A DNA stretch of 64,000 bases from contig NZ_LT629700.1 of the NCBI RefSeq assembly GCF_900103625.1, positions 1,054,001-1,118,000 on the forward strand. The letters are read 5' to 3'. Source of the DNA: Corynebacterium mycetoides. Its GTDB lineage: Bacteria > Actinomycetota > Actinomycetes > Mycobacteriales > Mycobacteriaceae. Shown piece by piece: positions 51,639 through 59,884 of this stretch. Made by a program: the position numbers and the translations under genes. A model generated the notes under the pieces. It was not told the DNA's origin and searched no databases. It was given only the letters and a program-made list of their open reading frames with translations. Positions within the stretch are counted from its first letter, which is position 1; each line of letters begins with the position of its first letter.

Positions 51639-53477
51639 TCAGCGCGCGTACAGCGCCTCGATCTCGCGGGCGAAACGCTGCGAGACGACGTTGCGCTTGA
51701 CCTTCATCGTCGGCGTCATCTCGTCGTCCTGCTCGCTCAGGTCCCGCTCCAGGATGCGGAACTTCTTGATCGCCTCGGCCTTGGACACCGTCGCGTTAGC
51801 CACGTTCACTGCGTCCTGCACCGCCGCTCGCAGCTCCGGGTCCTGGGCGAGCTCGCGTAGCGACGTCGACTCCGCGACGCCGTTGGTCTCCTTCCAGCGC
51901 TTCAGCTCGTCGGCGTCCAGGGTGACCAGCAGGCCGATGAACGGCTTGCCGTCGCCGACCACCAGCGCGTTGGACACCAGCGGGTCCTGGCGGATGATCT
52001 CCTCGAGCGGGCCCGGGGAAACGTTCTTCCCGCCCGCGGTGACAATGAGTTCCTTCTTGCGGCCGGTGATGCGCACGAATCCGTCGTCGTCGATCTCGCC
52101 GAGGTCGCCGGTGTTGAACCAGCCGTCGTCTAGCGCCTCGGCGGTGGCCTCGGGGTTGTTCCAATAGGAGGAGAACACGCCGTCGCCCTTGATCTCGAGC
52201 TCGCCCTCCTCGGACACGCGCACCGAGTACCCCTCGACGGGGCGGCCGACCGTGCCGATGCGCATGTGGACGGGGTTGTTCACGCACGCCGCGGCCGTGG
52301 TCTCGGTCAGGCCGTAGCCCTCGTAGATCGGCACCCCCATGCCGCGGAAGAAGTGGCCCAGATCGGCGCCGAGCGCGGAGCCGCCGGTGATGCCGTACTC
52401 CACCTCGCCGCCCATCGCGTCCTTGAGCTTGGAGTAGACCAACTTGTCAAACACCTTGACCTTGGCCTTGAGCAGGCGGCCGGGGCCCTTGTCCGTGTCC
52501 AGGGCGCGGGAGTAGGCGATGGCGGCCTTCTCCGCGGCGAGGAAGACGCGCTTGCCCACCACGGAGCCGTCGGCGGCCTTGTTGTAGGCGGCGGCGCGCA
52601 CCTTCTCAAACACGCGCGGCACGCCGAGCACCATGTTGGGGTGCGAGCGCTGCAGCTCCACCGTCAGGGTGGAGGTGTCTCCCCAGTGCGACTGGGTGGC
52701 GCCGTACATGGTCAGGGCCAGCGACACCGCGCGCTGCAGCACGTGGGCGAGCGGGAGGAACGTGACAATATGCTTCCCCGGCCGGGCGACCGCGCCGATC
52801 GGGTTGTGCGCCAGCGCGGTGGCTTCGTGGAACCACTGCAGGTGGGTCAGGTTCACGCCCTTCGGGCGGCCCGTGGTGCCCGAGGTGTAGACGATGGAGG
52901 CCAGGGTGTCGTGGGTAATGTCGGCCACGCGGGCGTCGACACGCTCCTGAGCGATATCAGCGCCCTCCTTCTTCAGCTCTTCGAGGCCGCCCGAGTTGAA
53001 CTCGATGATCCGGCCCAGCTGCGAGGGCGAGTCGCTCAGGCGCGGCTGCCCCTCCTCGTTGATGAGGAGGTGCTCCATCACGGACGAGTTCTCCGGCTTC
53101 TCGGTAAACGCGAGCTTGGCGCCGGAGTCCTCCACGATCCACTGGATCTGGTGCGCGGAGCTCGACGGGTAAATGGGCACCGTCACGGCGCCGGCGGCCC
53201 AAATGGCCAGGTCCGCGAGCGACCACTCGTAGCGGGTGTTGGAGTGGATCACGACGCGGTCGCCGGGCTCGATACCGTTGGCGATGAGCCCCTTGGCTAC
53301 GGCGTATATCTCCGCGAGGAACTCCGCCGCCGTAACCTCGGCCCAGTCATACTTGCTGGGCCGGTGGAACAGCACCAGGTCGGGCTTGTCGGTGCACAGG
53401 TCGATAATGGTGGACAGCGCGTTGTCTTCGGGCGCGAGGGTGAAACCGGCCTCGGAAGAATACGTGTTCGTAGTCAT
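51639..53477 (-). CDS. fadD15: Long-chain fatty acid--CoA ligase (FadD15-type)
   Basis: This AMP-forming acyl-CoA synthetase of 612 residues activates long fatty acids. The family AMP-binding motif is VYTSGTTGRPKGVNLTHLQW, followed by YGLTETTAAACVN, DGWFNTGDLGEIDDDGFVRITGRKKELI (A5-A8 region) and the Lys-containing C-terminal domain MTPTMKVKRN. Start ATG 53477 (MTTNTYSS) is preferred over one four codons earlier. It is divergent from malQ. Confidence 0.93.
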   Translation of the reverse strand: MTTNTYSSEAGFTLAPEDNALSTIIDLCTDKPDLVLFHRPSKYDWAEVTAAEFLAEIYAVAKGLIANGIEPGDRVVIHSNTRYEWSLADLAIWAAGAVTVPIYPSSSAHQIQWIVEDSGAKLAFTEKPENSSVMEHLLINEEGQPRLSDSPSQLGRIIEFNSGGLEELKKEGADIAQERVDARVADITHDTLASIVYTSGTTGRPKGVNLTHLQWFHEATALAHNPIGAVARPGKHIVTFLPLAHVLQRAVSLALTMYGATQSHWGDTSTLTVELQRSHPNMVLGVPRVFEKVRAAAYNKAADGSVVGKRVFLAAEKAAIAYSRALDTDKGPGRLLKAKVKVFDKLVYSKLKDAMGGEVEYGITGGSALGADLGHFFRGMGVPIYEGYGLTETTAAACVNNPVHMRIGTVGRPVEGYSVRVSEEGELEIKGDGVFSSYWNNPEATAEALDDGWFNTGDLGEIDDDGFVRITGRKKELIVTAGGKNVSPGPLEEIIRQDPLVSNALVVGDGKPFIGLLVTLDADELKRWKETNGVAESTSLRELAQDPELRAAVQDAVNVANATVSKAEAIKKFRILERDLSEQDDEMTPTMKVKRNVVSQRFAREIEALYAR

Positions 53478-53550
53478 AGTTTCGCACAATACCCGCTGAC
53501 GTCACTCTCGTATCGCGATTGGGTGCCTTTTGGCACAATGTCCTTTTGTG

Positions 53551-55695
53551 ATGAACGTGGACCTCCTCAACTCCCTCGCCGCCTCCTACGGGTTCGGGCT
53601 GAGCTACTGGGCCTCCAACGGTCTGCTCACCGAGCCGCCGAAGACCTCCTACATCAAACTCCTGCGCGCCCAGGGGGTCCCGGTGAGCGACGAACCCACA
53701 GACGAGGAGCTCGACTTCTTCCTGCAGCAGCGTCGCGCCGAAGCGGCCACCCGACCCCTGCCGCCGTGCGTCATCGCCACCGCCGGCCGGGAAAAGCACT
53801 TCAACGTCCACGTCCACGACGGGCACGACGCGCACTGCTGGATCCGGCTCGAGGACGGTGCCGCGCGCGACGCCTACCAGGACGAGAACTTCTCGCCCCC
53901 CTACACCGACACGGACGGGACCGCCTGGGGCGAGGCGACCTTCCACGTGCCGGGCGACCTGCCCACGGGCTGGCACGAGCTGCACTTAGAGTCCGACGAC
54001 TGGGAGGAGACCTGCACGCTCATCGTCGTCCCCAACACCCTGCAGACCAACCAGCGCTTCATCGCGCAGCGCGCCTGGGGTGTCATGGCGCAGCTGTACT
54101 CCGTGCGGTCCTCGCGCTCCTGGGGCATCGGGGATTTGAGCGACCTCGGCGCCCTAGCCGAGATCGTCGCCGCCGAAGGCGCGGACTACCTGCTGATCAA
54201 CCCGGTGCACGCCGCCGAGCCGGAACCCCCGGTGGAGGACTCGCCCTACCTGCCCACCTCCCGCCGCTTTGTCAACCCCCTCTACATCGCCGTGGAGGAC
54301 GTCGCTGAGTGGGACCAGCTGGACGAGGACGTGGCGCGGGAGATCGAGGAGGCCGCGGAACCTCTAAAGGCCACCAACCGGTCCGCGGATCCCATCGACC
54401 GCGACAGCATCTACGCCGTCAAGCTCGCCGCCCTGCGCGAGCTGTTCTACGTGGCCGAGCAGAGCGAGTCGCGCCGCGCCGCGTTCGCGGACTTCGTCGC
54501 CGACGAGGGCGAGGGCCTAGAGGAGTTCGGTGCCTGGTGCGCCGAGCAGGTCGCCGATAACGGGGGTCAGGCCGGCACCCACGCGAGCCGCAGCCCCGAA
54601 CACGACGGGGAGACGGCGCGCTTCTACATGTGGCAGCAGTTCGTCGCCGACGAGCAGCGCCGCGCCGCCCAACAGCGCGCCAAGGACGCGGGCATGGACA
54701 TCGGCATCGTCACCGACCTCGCCGTGGGCGTCCACCCCGGCGGCGCCGACGCGCACACGCTGCGCGACGTGCTCGTCCAGGACGCCTCCGTGGGCGCCCC
54801 GCCCGACCAGTACTCCCAGCAGGGCCAGGACTGGTCCCAGCCGCCGTGGAACCCGCAGGCGCTGGCCGAGCAGGGCTACGCCCCCTGGCGCGACCTGCTG
54901 CGCACCGTGCTGCGCCACTCCGGCGGGGTGCGCGTGGACCACATTTTGGGCCTGTTCCGCCTGTTCTGGATCCCGCGCACGGGCTCCCCCACCGAGGGCG
55001 CGTACATGAACTACGACCACGAGGCCATGGTGGGCGTGCTCGCGCTCGAGGCGGAGCGCGCCAACGCCATCGTCGTGGGCGAGGACCTGGGCACCTTCGA
55101 GCCGTGGGTGCAAGACGTGCTGCGCGACAAGGGGATCCTGGGCACCTCGGTGCTGTGGTTCGAGTCCTCCGAGCCCGAGGGCTCCCCGAAGCGCCCGACC
55201 CAGTACCGCAACCTGTGCCTGACCTCGGTGGGCACCCACGACCTGCCTCCGACCGCGGGCTACCTCAAAGGCGCCCACAACGAGCTGCGCGTCGAGCTGG
55301 GCCTGGTCGAGGAGACCCTCGAGGAGCTCAACGCCGCCGACGCGGTGTGGTCGTCCGCGGTGCTCGACACCGCGCGCGAGTCCGGCGCGTTCGACGGGAC
55401 CAGCCTGGAAAACACCGTCTTCTCCGACCTAGAGCCGGACAGCTTCGGCGACATCGGGGACCTGCTCGTCGGGCTCAACCGCTTCGTCGCCTCCACCCCG
55501 TCGGCCCTGACCTGCACGAACCTGGTGGACATGGTGGGCGATACCCGCATCCAGAACCAGCCGGGCACCAACGCGGAGCAGTACCCCAACTGGTGCATCC
55601 CGCTCGCCGACGGCGACGGCAACGCCGTGCTTCTCGACGATCTGCCCGACAACCCGCTCTTCCAGCGCGTCGCCGCGGCTTCCGAGCGCCGCTAG
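53551..55695 (+). CDS. malQ: 4-alpha-glucanotransferase
   Basis: MalQ (GH77) transfers maltodextrin segments and is linked to glycogen and maltose use. The predicted protein of 714 residues has a long N-terminal accessory region (about 1-150) followed by the catalytic barrel: QLYSVRSSRSWGIGDLSDL, LINPVHAAEP, SPYLPTSRRFVNPLY, VRVDHILGLFRLFWIP (nucleophile Asp), VGEDLGT (acid/base Glu) and SVGTHDLPPTAGYL. The start could be ATG 53551 or the GTG just before. No ribosome-binding site is evident. The stop overlaps the stop of a small convergent gene. Confidence 0.94.
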   Translation: MNVDLLNSLAASYGFGLSYWASNGLLTEPPKTSYIKLLRAQGVPVSDEPTDEELDFFLQQRRAEAATRPLPPCVIATAGREKHFNVHVHDGHDAHCWIRLEDGAARDAYQDENFSPPYTDTDGTAWGEATFHVPGDLPTGWHELHLESDDWEETCTLIVVPNTLQTNQRFIAQRAWGVMAQLYSVRSSRSWGIGDLSDLGALAEIVAAEGADYLLINPVHAAEPEPPVEDSPYLPTSRRFVNPLYIAVEDVAEWDQLDEDVAREIEEAAEPLKATNRSADPIDRDSIYAVKLAALRELFYVAEQSESRRAAFADFVADEGEGLEEFGAWCAEQVADNGGQAGTHASRSPEHDGETARFYMWQQFVADEQRRAAQQRAKDAGMDIGIVTDLAVGVHPGGADAHTLRDVLVQDASVGAPPDQYSQQGQDWSQPPWNPQALAEQGYAPWRDLLRTVLRHSGGVRVDHILGLFRLFWIPRTGSPTEGAYMNYDHEAMVGVLALEAERANAIVVGEDLGTFEPWVQDVLRDKGILGTSVLWFESSEPEGSPKRPTQYRNLCLTSVGTHDLPPTAGYLKGAHNELRVELGLVEETLEELNAADAVWSSAVLDTARESGAFDGTSLENTVFSDLEPDSFGDIGDLLVGLNRFVASTPSALTCTNLVDMVGDTRIQNQPGTNAEQYPNWCIPLADGDGNAVLLDDLPDNPLFQRVAAASERR

Positions 55696-55832
55696 ACCAG
55701 CCCGGCGAGTGCCGCGACGACGACGAGCGCGATCATGACGTAGAGGATCTGCGTCACGCGCGACTGCGGGTACTTGCGACGCTCCTTGGGCAGCCGGGCG
55801 TCCTGGCGGCGCAACTCTTCGGGGTTAGCCAT
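55692..55832 (-). CDS. 46-residue tail-anchored membrane protein
   Basis: The small frame reads MANPEELRRQDARLPKERR, a charged N-terminus, and then one membrane helix (ILYVMIALVVVAALAGLV) at the very end. It overlaps the upstream small gene by eight bases and the convergent malQ stop. Size, tight overlap and clean charge/hydrophobic layout support a real gene. No family is recognised. Confidence 0.6.
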   Translation of the reverse strand: MANPEELRRQDARLPKERRKYPQSRVTQILYVMIALVVVAALAGLV

Positions 55833-55974
55833 GGTCAGGAATCATACCCCTGCCCCGCGCGCCCGCGCACAGCTTATCCACGAGCCACAGCACGGCCGCG
55901 GCGGCCGCGCCCGCGGCCGGCAGGACCACCGCCAGCACGATCGGCAGCTGCAGCCAGGGGGACAGATCAAACAT
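55825..55974 (-). CDS. 49-residue membrane protein
   Basis: The frame begins MFDLSPWLQLPIVLAVVLPA and forms one long membrane helix (about 8-34), then a basic tail (DKLCAGARGRGMIPDHG). Its start overlaps the M3 peptidase stop by eight bases, and its end overlaps the next small gene by eight bases. A three-gene coupled unit is likely. Function unknown. Confidence 0.55.
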   Translation of the reverse strand: MFDLSPWLQLPIVLAVVLPAAGAAAAAVLWLVDKLCAGARGRGMIPDHG

Positions 55975-57949
55975 CAGTACCCATCCCCGTGCCCTCGAGC
56001 CCGCGGCGGACCAGCAGCGGGCGGGTGTCCTTGTCGCGGCCGCGGAACGCGCGGTAGGCGGCGGAGTAGTCGCGCGACGCCCCGCGGCTCAGGATCTCCT
56101 CGCGGAACTTCTCGCCGGTCGTGCGGTTGATGCCCTCGGCCTCCACCAGCTCGTAGCCGTCGGCGTCGAGCGCCTCGGACCACAGGTAGGAGTAGTAGCC
56201 GGCGGAGTACCCGCCCGCGAAGATGTGGTTGAACCAGGTGGACCGGTAGCGCGGCTCGAGGCCGTCGACCGCCAGCCCGTACTCGGCGAGCACCTCGGCC
56301 TCGAAGGCGTCGATGTCGCTGGGGATCTCGCGGTCGAGGGAGTGCCAGGCCAGGTCGATCGCGGCCGCGGCGAGGTACTCGGAGGTGTCGAAGCCCTGGC
56401 CGAACTGCCGCGAGGCGCGCACCGCGTCTAGCATGTCTTCGCTGATCACCTCGCCGGTGTCCACGTGGCGGGCGTAGTTGCGCACGATCTCGGGCGCGAA
56501 CGCGTAGTTCTCGTTGATCTGCGAGGGGAACTCCACCCAGTCGCGGGGCACGTTCGTGCCAGACAGCGACGGGTAGCGCACGTTGGACAGCAGACCGTGC
56601 AGGGCGTGGCCGAACTCGTGGAAGACGGTGGTGACCTCGTCGATGCTCAAAAGGTTCGAGGTCAGCGACATCACGTTGACCACGACGGCCTTGGTGCCGG
56701 CGAGCCGGGACTGGTCCACGAACGAGCTCATCCACGCTCCGCCGCGTTTCGACGCCCGCGCCCGGTAGTCCGTCAGCAGCAGCCCAATTCCCTCGCCGCC
56801 GCGCTCCGGGGCGTCGATCACCTCCCACACGTCGACTTCGTCGCGGTAACCGCGCAGGTCCTCGCGCTTCGTCACCGTGATGCCGTAGAGCAGGTTGGCC
56901 GCGTAGAAGACGCCGTCGACGAGCACCTGCTCGAGCGGGAAGAAATTGCGCAGCTCCGCCTCGTTGACGTTGAGCTCCTCCTCGCGCCGCCGCGCCTGGT
57001 AGTAGGGCCAGTCCGCCCCGTCCACCTCGAAGCCTGCGAGCTCGCCGGCCAGCTTGCGCTCCGCCTCGGCGTTCGCGGCGGCCGCGGGCGCGAGGTCCGC
57101 GATGAGCCGGCGCGCCGCGGCCGCCGAGCCGGCCGTCTCCTCCGCGATGACGTAGTCGGCGTGGGTCTCAAAGCCCAGCAGGCGGGCGCGCTCGAGGCGC
57201 AGCTCGGCGGCCTCGCGCACCAGGGCGGCATTTGAGTCGCGGCCGCGCTGGCGGGAGGCGTCGAAAAGCGTGCGGCGGGCCTTAGGCCGCGTGAGCCGCG
57301 CCTGCAGCGACTGGGTGGTGGGCAGCTCCAGCGGGACGCGGTAGCCGGTGGGCGAGGCGTCGTCGCGGTAGGCCTCCTTCTGCTCGGCGCTGAGCCCCTC
57401 GAGCTCGTCGGCCGTCATGTCGACGGCCAGGGCCCGGGTGTCGGCGAGCAGGTTGCGGCCGAACTCCTCCGAGAGCTGGCTCAGCCGCCGGTTGATATCG
57501 AGCAGGCCGGTCTTGCCGGCGGCGTCGAGAAGCGCGCCGCGGCGCGTGAAGCGGCGCACGAGCAGCTCGTGGAGGCGGCGCGACTCCGGATCGTCGGGCA
57601 CCTCGACGGCGGTGAGCCGCGCGAAGAGCTGCTCGCTCTGGTAGATCGAGTCCATGTGCGCCGAAAGCTTGGGCACGATCCGGTCCGCCACCTCGTCGAA
57701 CTCGTCGGTGGTGTCGGTGCCCTGCAGGTTGAAGAACCACGCCGTCACGCGGTCGAGCGCGCTCCCGGACAGCTCGAAGGCCTCCACCGTGTTCTCCCAC
57801 GTCGGGGTGTCCTGCATGAGGATCTCGGAGATCTCGCGCGCATGCCGGCTGACCGCCTCCTCGAACGCGGGCTCGACGTGCTCCAACCGGATCGCCGCGA
57901 AATCCGGCAGGTTGTACGGCAAGGTGGACGGCTCAAGCAAGGGATTCAT
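55967..57949 (-). CDS. M3-family metallopeptidase (oligopeptidase A / Dcp type)
   Basis: This 660-residue zinc peptidase degrades oligopeptides in the cytoplasm. The zinc motif HEFGHALHGL and the downstream VEFPSQINENY (third ligand Glu) are present. GGYSAGYYSYLWSEALDADGY is the typical C-terminal substrate-binding stretch. There is no signal peptide. Start ATG 57949 (MNPLLEPS) is preferred, having AGGA upstream; the frame is open far upstream but that region belongs to the divergent esterase. Whether it acts as a dipeptidyl carboxypeptidase or OpdA cannot be told. Confidence 0.92.
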   Translation of the reverse strand: MNPLLEPSTLPYNLPDFAAIRLEHVEPAFEEAVSRHAREISEILMQDTPTWENTVEAFELSGSALDRVTAWFFNLQGTDTTDEFDEVADRIVPKLSAHMDSIYQSEQLFARLTAVEVPDDPESRRLHELLVRRFTRRGALLDAAGKTGLLDINRRLSQLSEEFGRNLLADTRALAVDMTADELEGLSAEQKEAYRDDASPTGYRVPLELPTTQSLQARLTRPKARRTLFDASRQRGRDSNAALVREAAELRLERARLLGFETHADYVIAEETAGSAAAARRLIADLAPAAAANAEAERKLAGELAGFEVDGADWPYYQARRREEELNVNEAELRNFFPLEQVLVDGVFYAANLLYGITVTKREDLRGYRDEVDVWEVIDAPERGGEGIGLLLTDYRARASKRGGAWMSSFVDQSRLAGTKAVVVNVMSLTSNLLSIDEVTTVFHEFGHALHGLLSNVRYPSLSGTNVPRDWVEFPSQINENYAFAPEIVRNYARHVDTGEVISEDMLDAVRASRQFGQGFDTSEYLAAAAIDLAWHSLDREIPSDIDAFEAEVLAEYGLAVDGLEPRYRSTWFNHIFAGGYSAGYYSYLWSEALDADGYELVEAEGINRTTGEKFREEILSRGASRDYSAAYRAFRGRDKDTRPLLVRRGLEGTGMGTDV

Positions 57950-57989
57950 GGGCGCCATCCTAGCCCCGCGCCGGGGTAGACTCCTGCCC

Positions 57990-59261
57990 ATGGCTACCGC
58001 AGAAGTCACCTGCCCGGCAGGCACCGTCATCGGCATCGACGACGGGGCCGTGCGACACTTCCACTCCATCGAGTATTCGCGCATCACCGCCCCCTTCGAC
58101 GACGCGACGCCCGCCGAGACGGGCATGCTTATCGACGCCACCGTGGCGCGCCCCGAAAAAACCGCCCTGTCCATCACCACACCGTCGGGCGCCACCGACG
58201 CCGACGATCTGCCCGTCATGGTGTGGATCCACGGCGGCCGCTTCGAGGAGGGCTCCCACGCCGACCCCAACACCGGCGCCGAGGCCTTCGCTGCCCAAGG
58301 GGTAGTCCAGGTGCGCCTCGGATACCGCACCACCCTCGCCGGCTTAGTGCAGTTTCCCGACGACGAGCCCTCCCACTTCCGCGCCGCGCACGACTGCCAG
58401 CTCGCGCTCGAGTGGGTGCAGCGCAACATAGAGGCCTTCGGCGGCGACCCGACGAACATCACCCTGGTCGGCCAGTCCGCCGGCGCGGCGCTCGTGCTGT
58501 GGCTGGCGCGCCGCGACCACTACCGCGGGGGATTCCGGCGCGCGGTGGCGATGTCCCCCGCTTTCCCGCGCAAGGTGTACCGGCTGCGCAGGTCGTCGCT
58601 GCGGGCGTCGCTAAGCATGCCGCTGACCCGAGGGACGCTCAACGACGCGGACCCGGAGCGGCTCGAGCGCGGCTACCGGCGCTTCCGCACCCGCCACATC
58701 ACCGACCTCGCGCTCGGCCCCGGCCCTCTCGAGCCCGCCGAGCTGGCCGACGTCGACCTCGTCGTGACCTCGACGCACGACGAGTTCTACCGCACCGGCG
58801 CCCCCGCCGACTCCGCGGGCATCGGGCCGGCGTGGGTGCGGGTGGCCGGCCGGTTCATGGACCTGCTGCCGGGCCGCGCCGGCGCCTACATCGAGGCGTG
58901 CCGCGAGATCGACCCGGAGCACGTGCTCGGGCGGCTCTTCTCCGACAGCCTCGTGCGGCGCTTCGTCGACCGCGTCTGCGAGGACGCGCCGGGGCGGGTG
59001 TGGCAGGCGGAGTTCGTGTCGCATGAGGGTGCTGCCGGCAGCGTCCCGCACAGCGGCGACCTGCCGTCCCTGTTCGCCCAAGCGCCCCACGCGGCCGGCG
59101 AAGGGCTCAACGGGTGGATGGTGCGTTACTGCACCGACGGCGAGCCGGGCTGGCCGACGTACTCCCCCGGCCGGGTCGCGCTGCGCACCGACGTCAACTG
59201 CGCGCGGCCGCAGCTCGTGGAGGACCCGCTGGGGTACCTGCGCGGCGCGTTTAAGCGTTGA
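57990..59261 (+). CDS. Type-B carboxylesterase / lipase family protein
   Basis: This 423-residue alpha/beta hydrolase has VMVWIHGGRFEEGS (oxyanion region), the nucleophile motif GQSAGAAL, a TSTHDEFYRTG stretch (acid) and GSVPHSGDLPSLF (His), consistent with a carboxylesterase triad. No signal peptide is visible, and the family's usual length is larger, so this is a short member. It is divergent from the M3 peptidase gene and its stop overlaps the convergent lipoprotein gene by 11 bases. Confidence 0.88.
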   Translation: MATAEVTCPAGTVIGIDDGAVRHFHSIEYSRITAPFDDATPAETGMLIDATVARPEKTALSITTPSGATDADDLPVMVWIHGGRFEEGSHADPNTGAEAFAAQGVVQVRLGYRTTLAGLVQFPDDEPSHFRAAHDCQLALEWVQRNIEAFGGDPTNITLVGQSAGAALVLWLARRDHYRGGFRRAVAMSPAFPRKVYRLRRSSLRASLSMPLTRGTLNDADPERLERGYRRFRTRHITDLALGPGPLEPAELADVDLVVTSTHDEFYRTGAPADSAGIGPAWVRVAGRFMDLLPGRAGAYIEACREIDPEHVLGRLFSDSLVRRFVDRVCEDAPGRVWQAEFVSHEGAAGSVPHSGDLPSLFAQAPHAAGEGLNGWMVRYCTDGEPGWPTYSPGRVALRTDVNCARPQLVEDPLGYLRGAFKR

Positions 59262-59814
59262 GGTTGCCTGAGAACGTGACGTTGCCCACGGTGAAGTCGG
59301 CGTCCCACAGCCGGCCCGGCGAGACGTCGAAGGCGTACTTCGCGTTCACGGTCGCGCCCGGGCGCAGCGGCTGATCCAGGCCGATGATGTCCACCCCGGA
59401 CTGCTCGCTCGACCACGGGGTGGCGTTCTGCTCCCCGGAGCCGCCCGTGGAGTAGCGCAACGTCGGCTGCTTCAGCGCGTCCGCCGGCATCGGCACCTCG
59501 GACTTGTTGGTCACTGCCACCACGACGACGGTGCCCCCTTCGGGAGCGCTCGACACGCCCTGCCACTTGTACGTCAGCTCCATCGCCGGGTCGTCCACGG
59601 GATCACCGTCGAGCTCGTCGGTGGTCATCTTGCTCGTGTCCTCGATGCGGAACTCCTCCTGGGGCGCCGCCGTCGGCGTGGTCACCTCGAGAGACGTCTG
59701 CGTGCCGGAGGCTGTACCCGCGGCACCGTCCCCGCCGCCCGTTCCCGCGCACGCGGGCAGTGCCAGCACACACGCGAGTGCTGCGGCGGCGTAGGGGGCG
59801 GTCCGGAAGCTCAT
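59251..59814 (-). CDS. Lipoprotein of unknown function
   Basis: The 187-residue protein has a lipoprotein signal peptide: positive start, hydrophobic core AAAALACVLAL and lipobox LPAC at about residue 22. A low-complexity Gly/Thr linker leads to a beta-sandwich-like domain (ELTYKWQGVSS, VVVVAVTNKSEVPMPADAL, TVNAKYAFDVSPG), similar in style to DUF4352-type telokin-like exported proteins. AAGGAG lies 8 bases before ATG 59814. Anchored at the outer face of the cytoplasmic membrane; function unknown. Confidence 0.8.
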   Translation of the reverse strand: MSFRTAPYAAAALACVLALPACAGTGGGDGAAGTASGTQTSLEVTTPTAAPQEEFRIEDTSKMTTDELDGDPVDDPAMELTYKWQGVSSAPEGGTVVVVAVTNKSEVPMPADALKQPTLRYSTGGSGEQNATPWSSEQSGVDIIGLDQPLRPGATVNAKYAFDVSPGRLWDADFTVGNVTFSGNLNA

Positions 59815-59884
59815 GGATGGTCTCCTTCGGGGCAGTTGCCGGTAATTCTCCCCCACTCTACAACCCGGGTACGATCCATAAACC

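Noticed and set aside
55869-55877. Second DnaA-box-like site (TTATCCACG)
   Set aside because: One mismatch and located inside a small coding frame; probably chance.
55967-58462. 831-codon M3 peptidase reading
   Set aside because: The additional N-terminal part lies antisense to the esterase gene and has no peptidase similarity; ATG 57949 gives a normal M3 protein.
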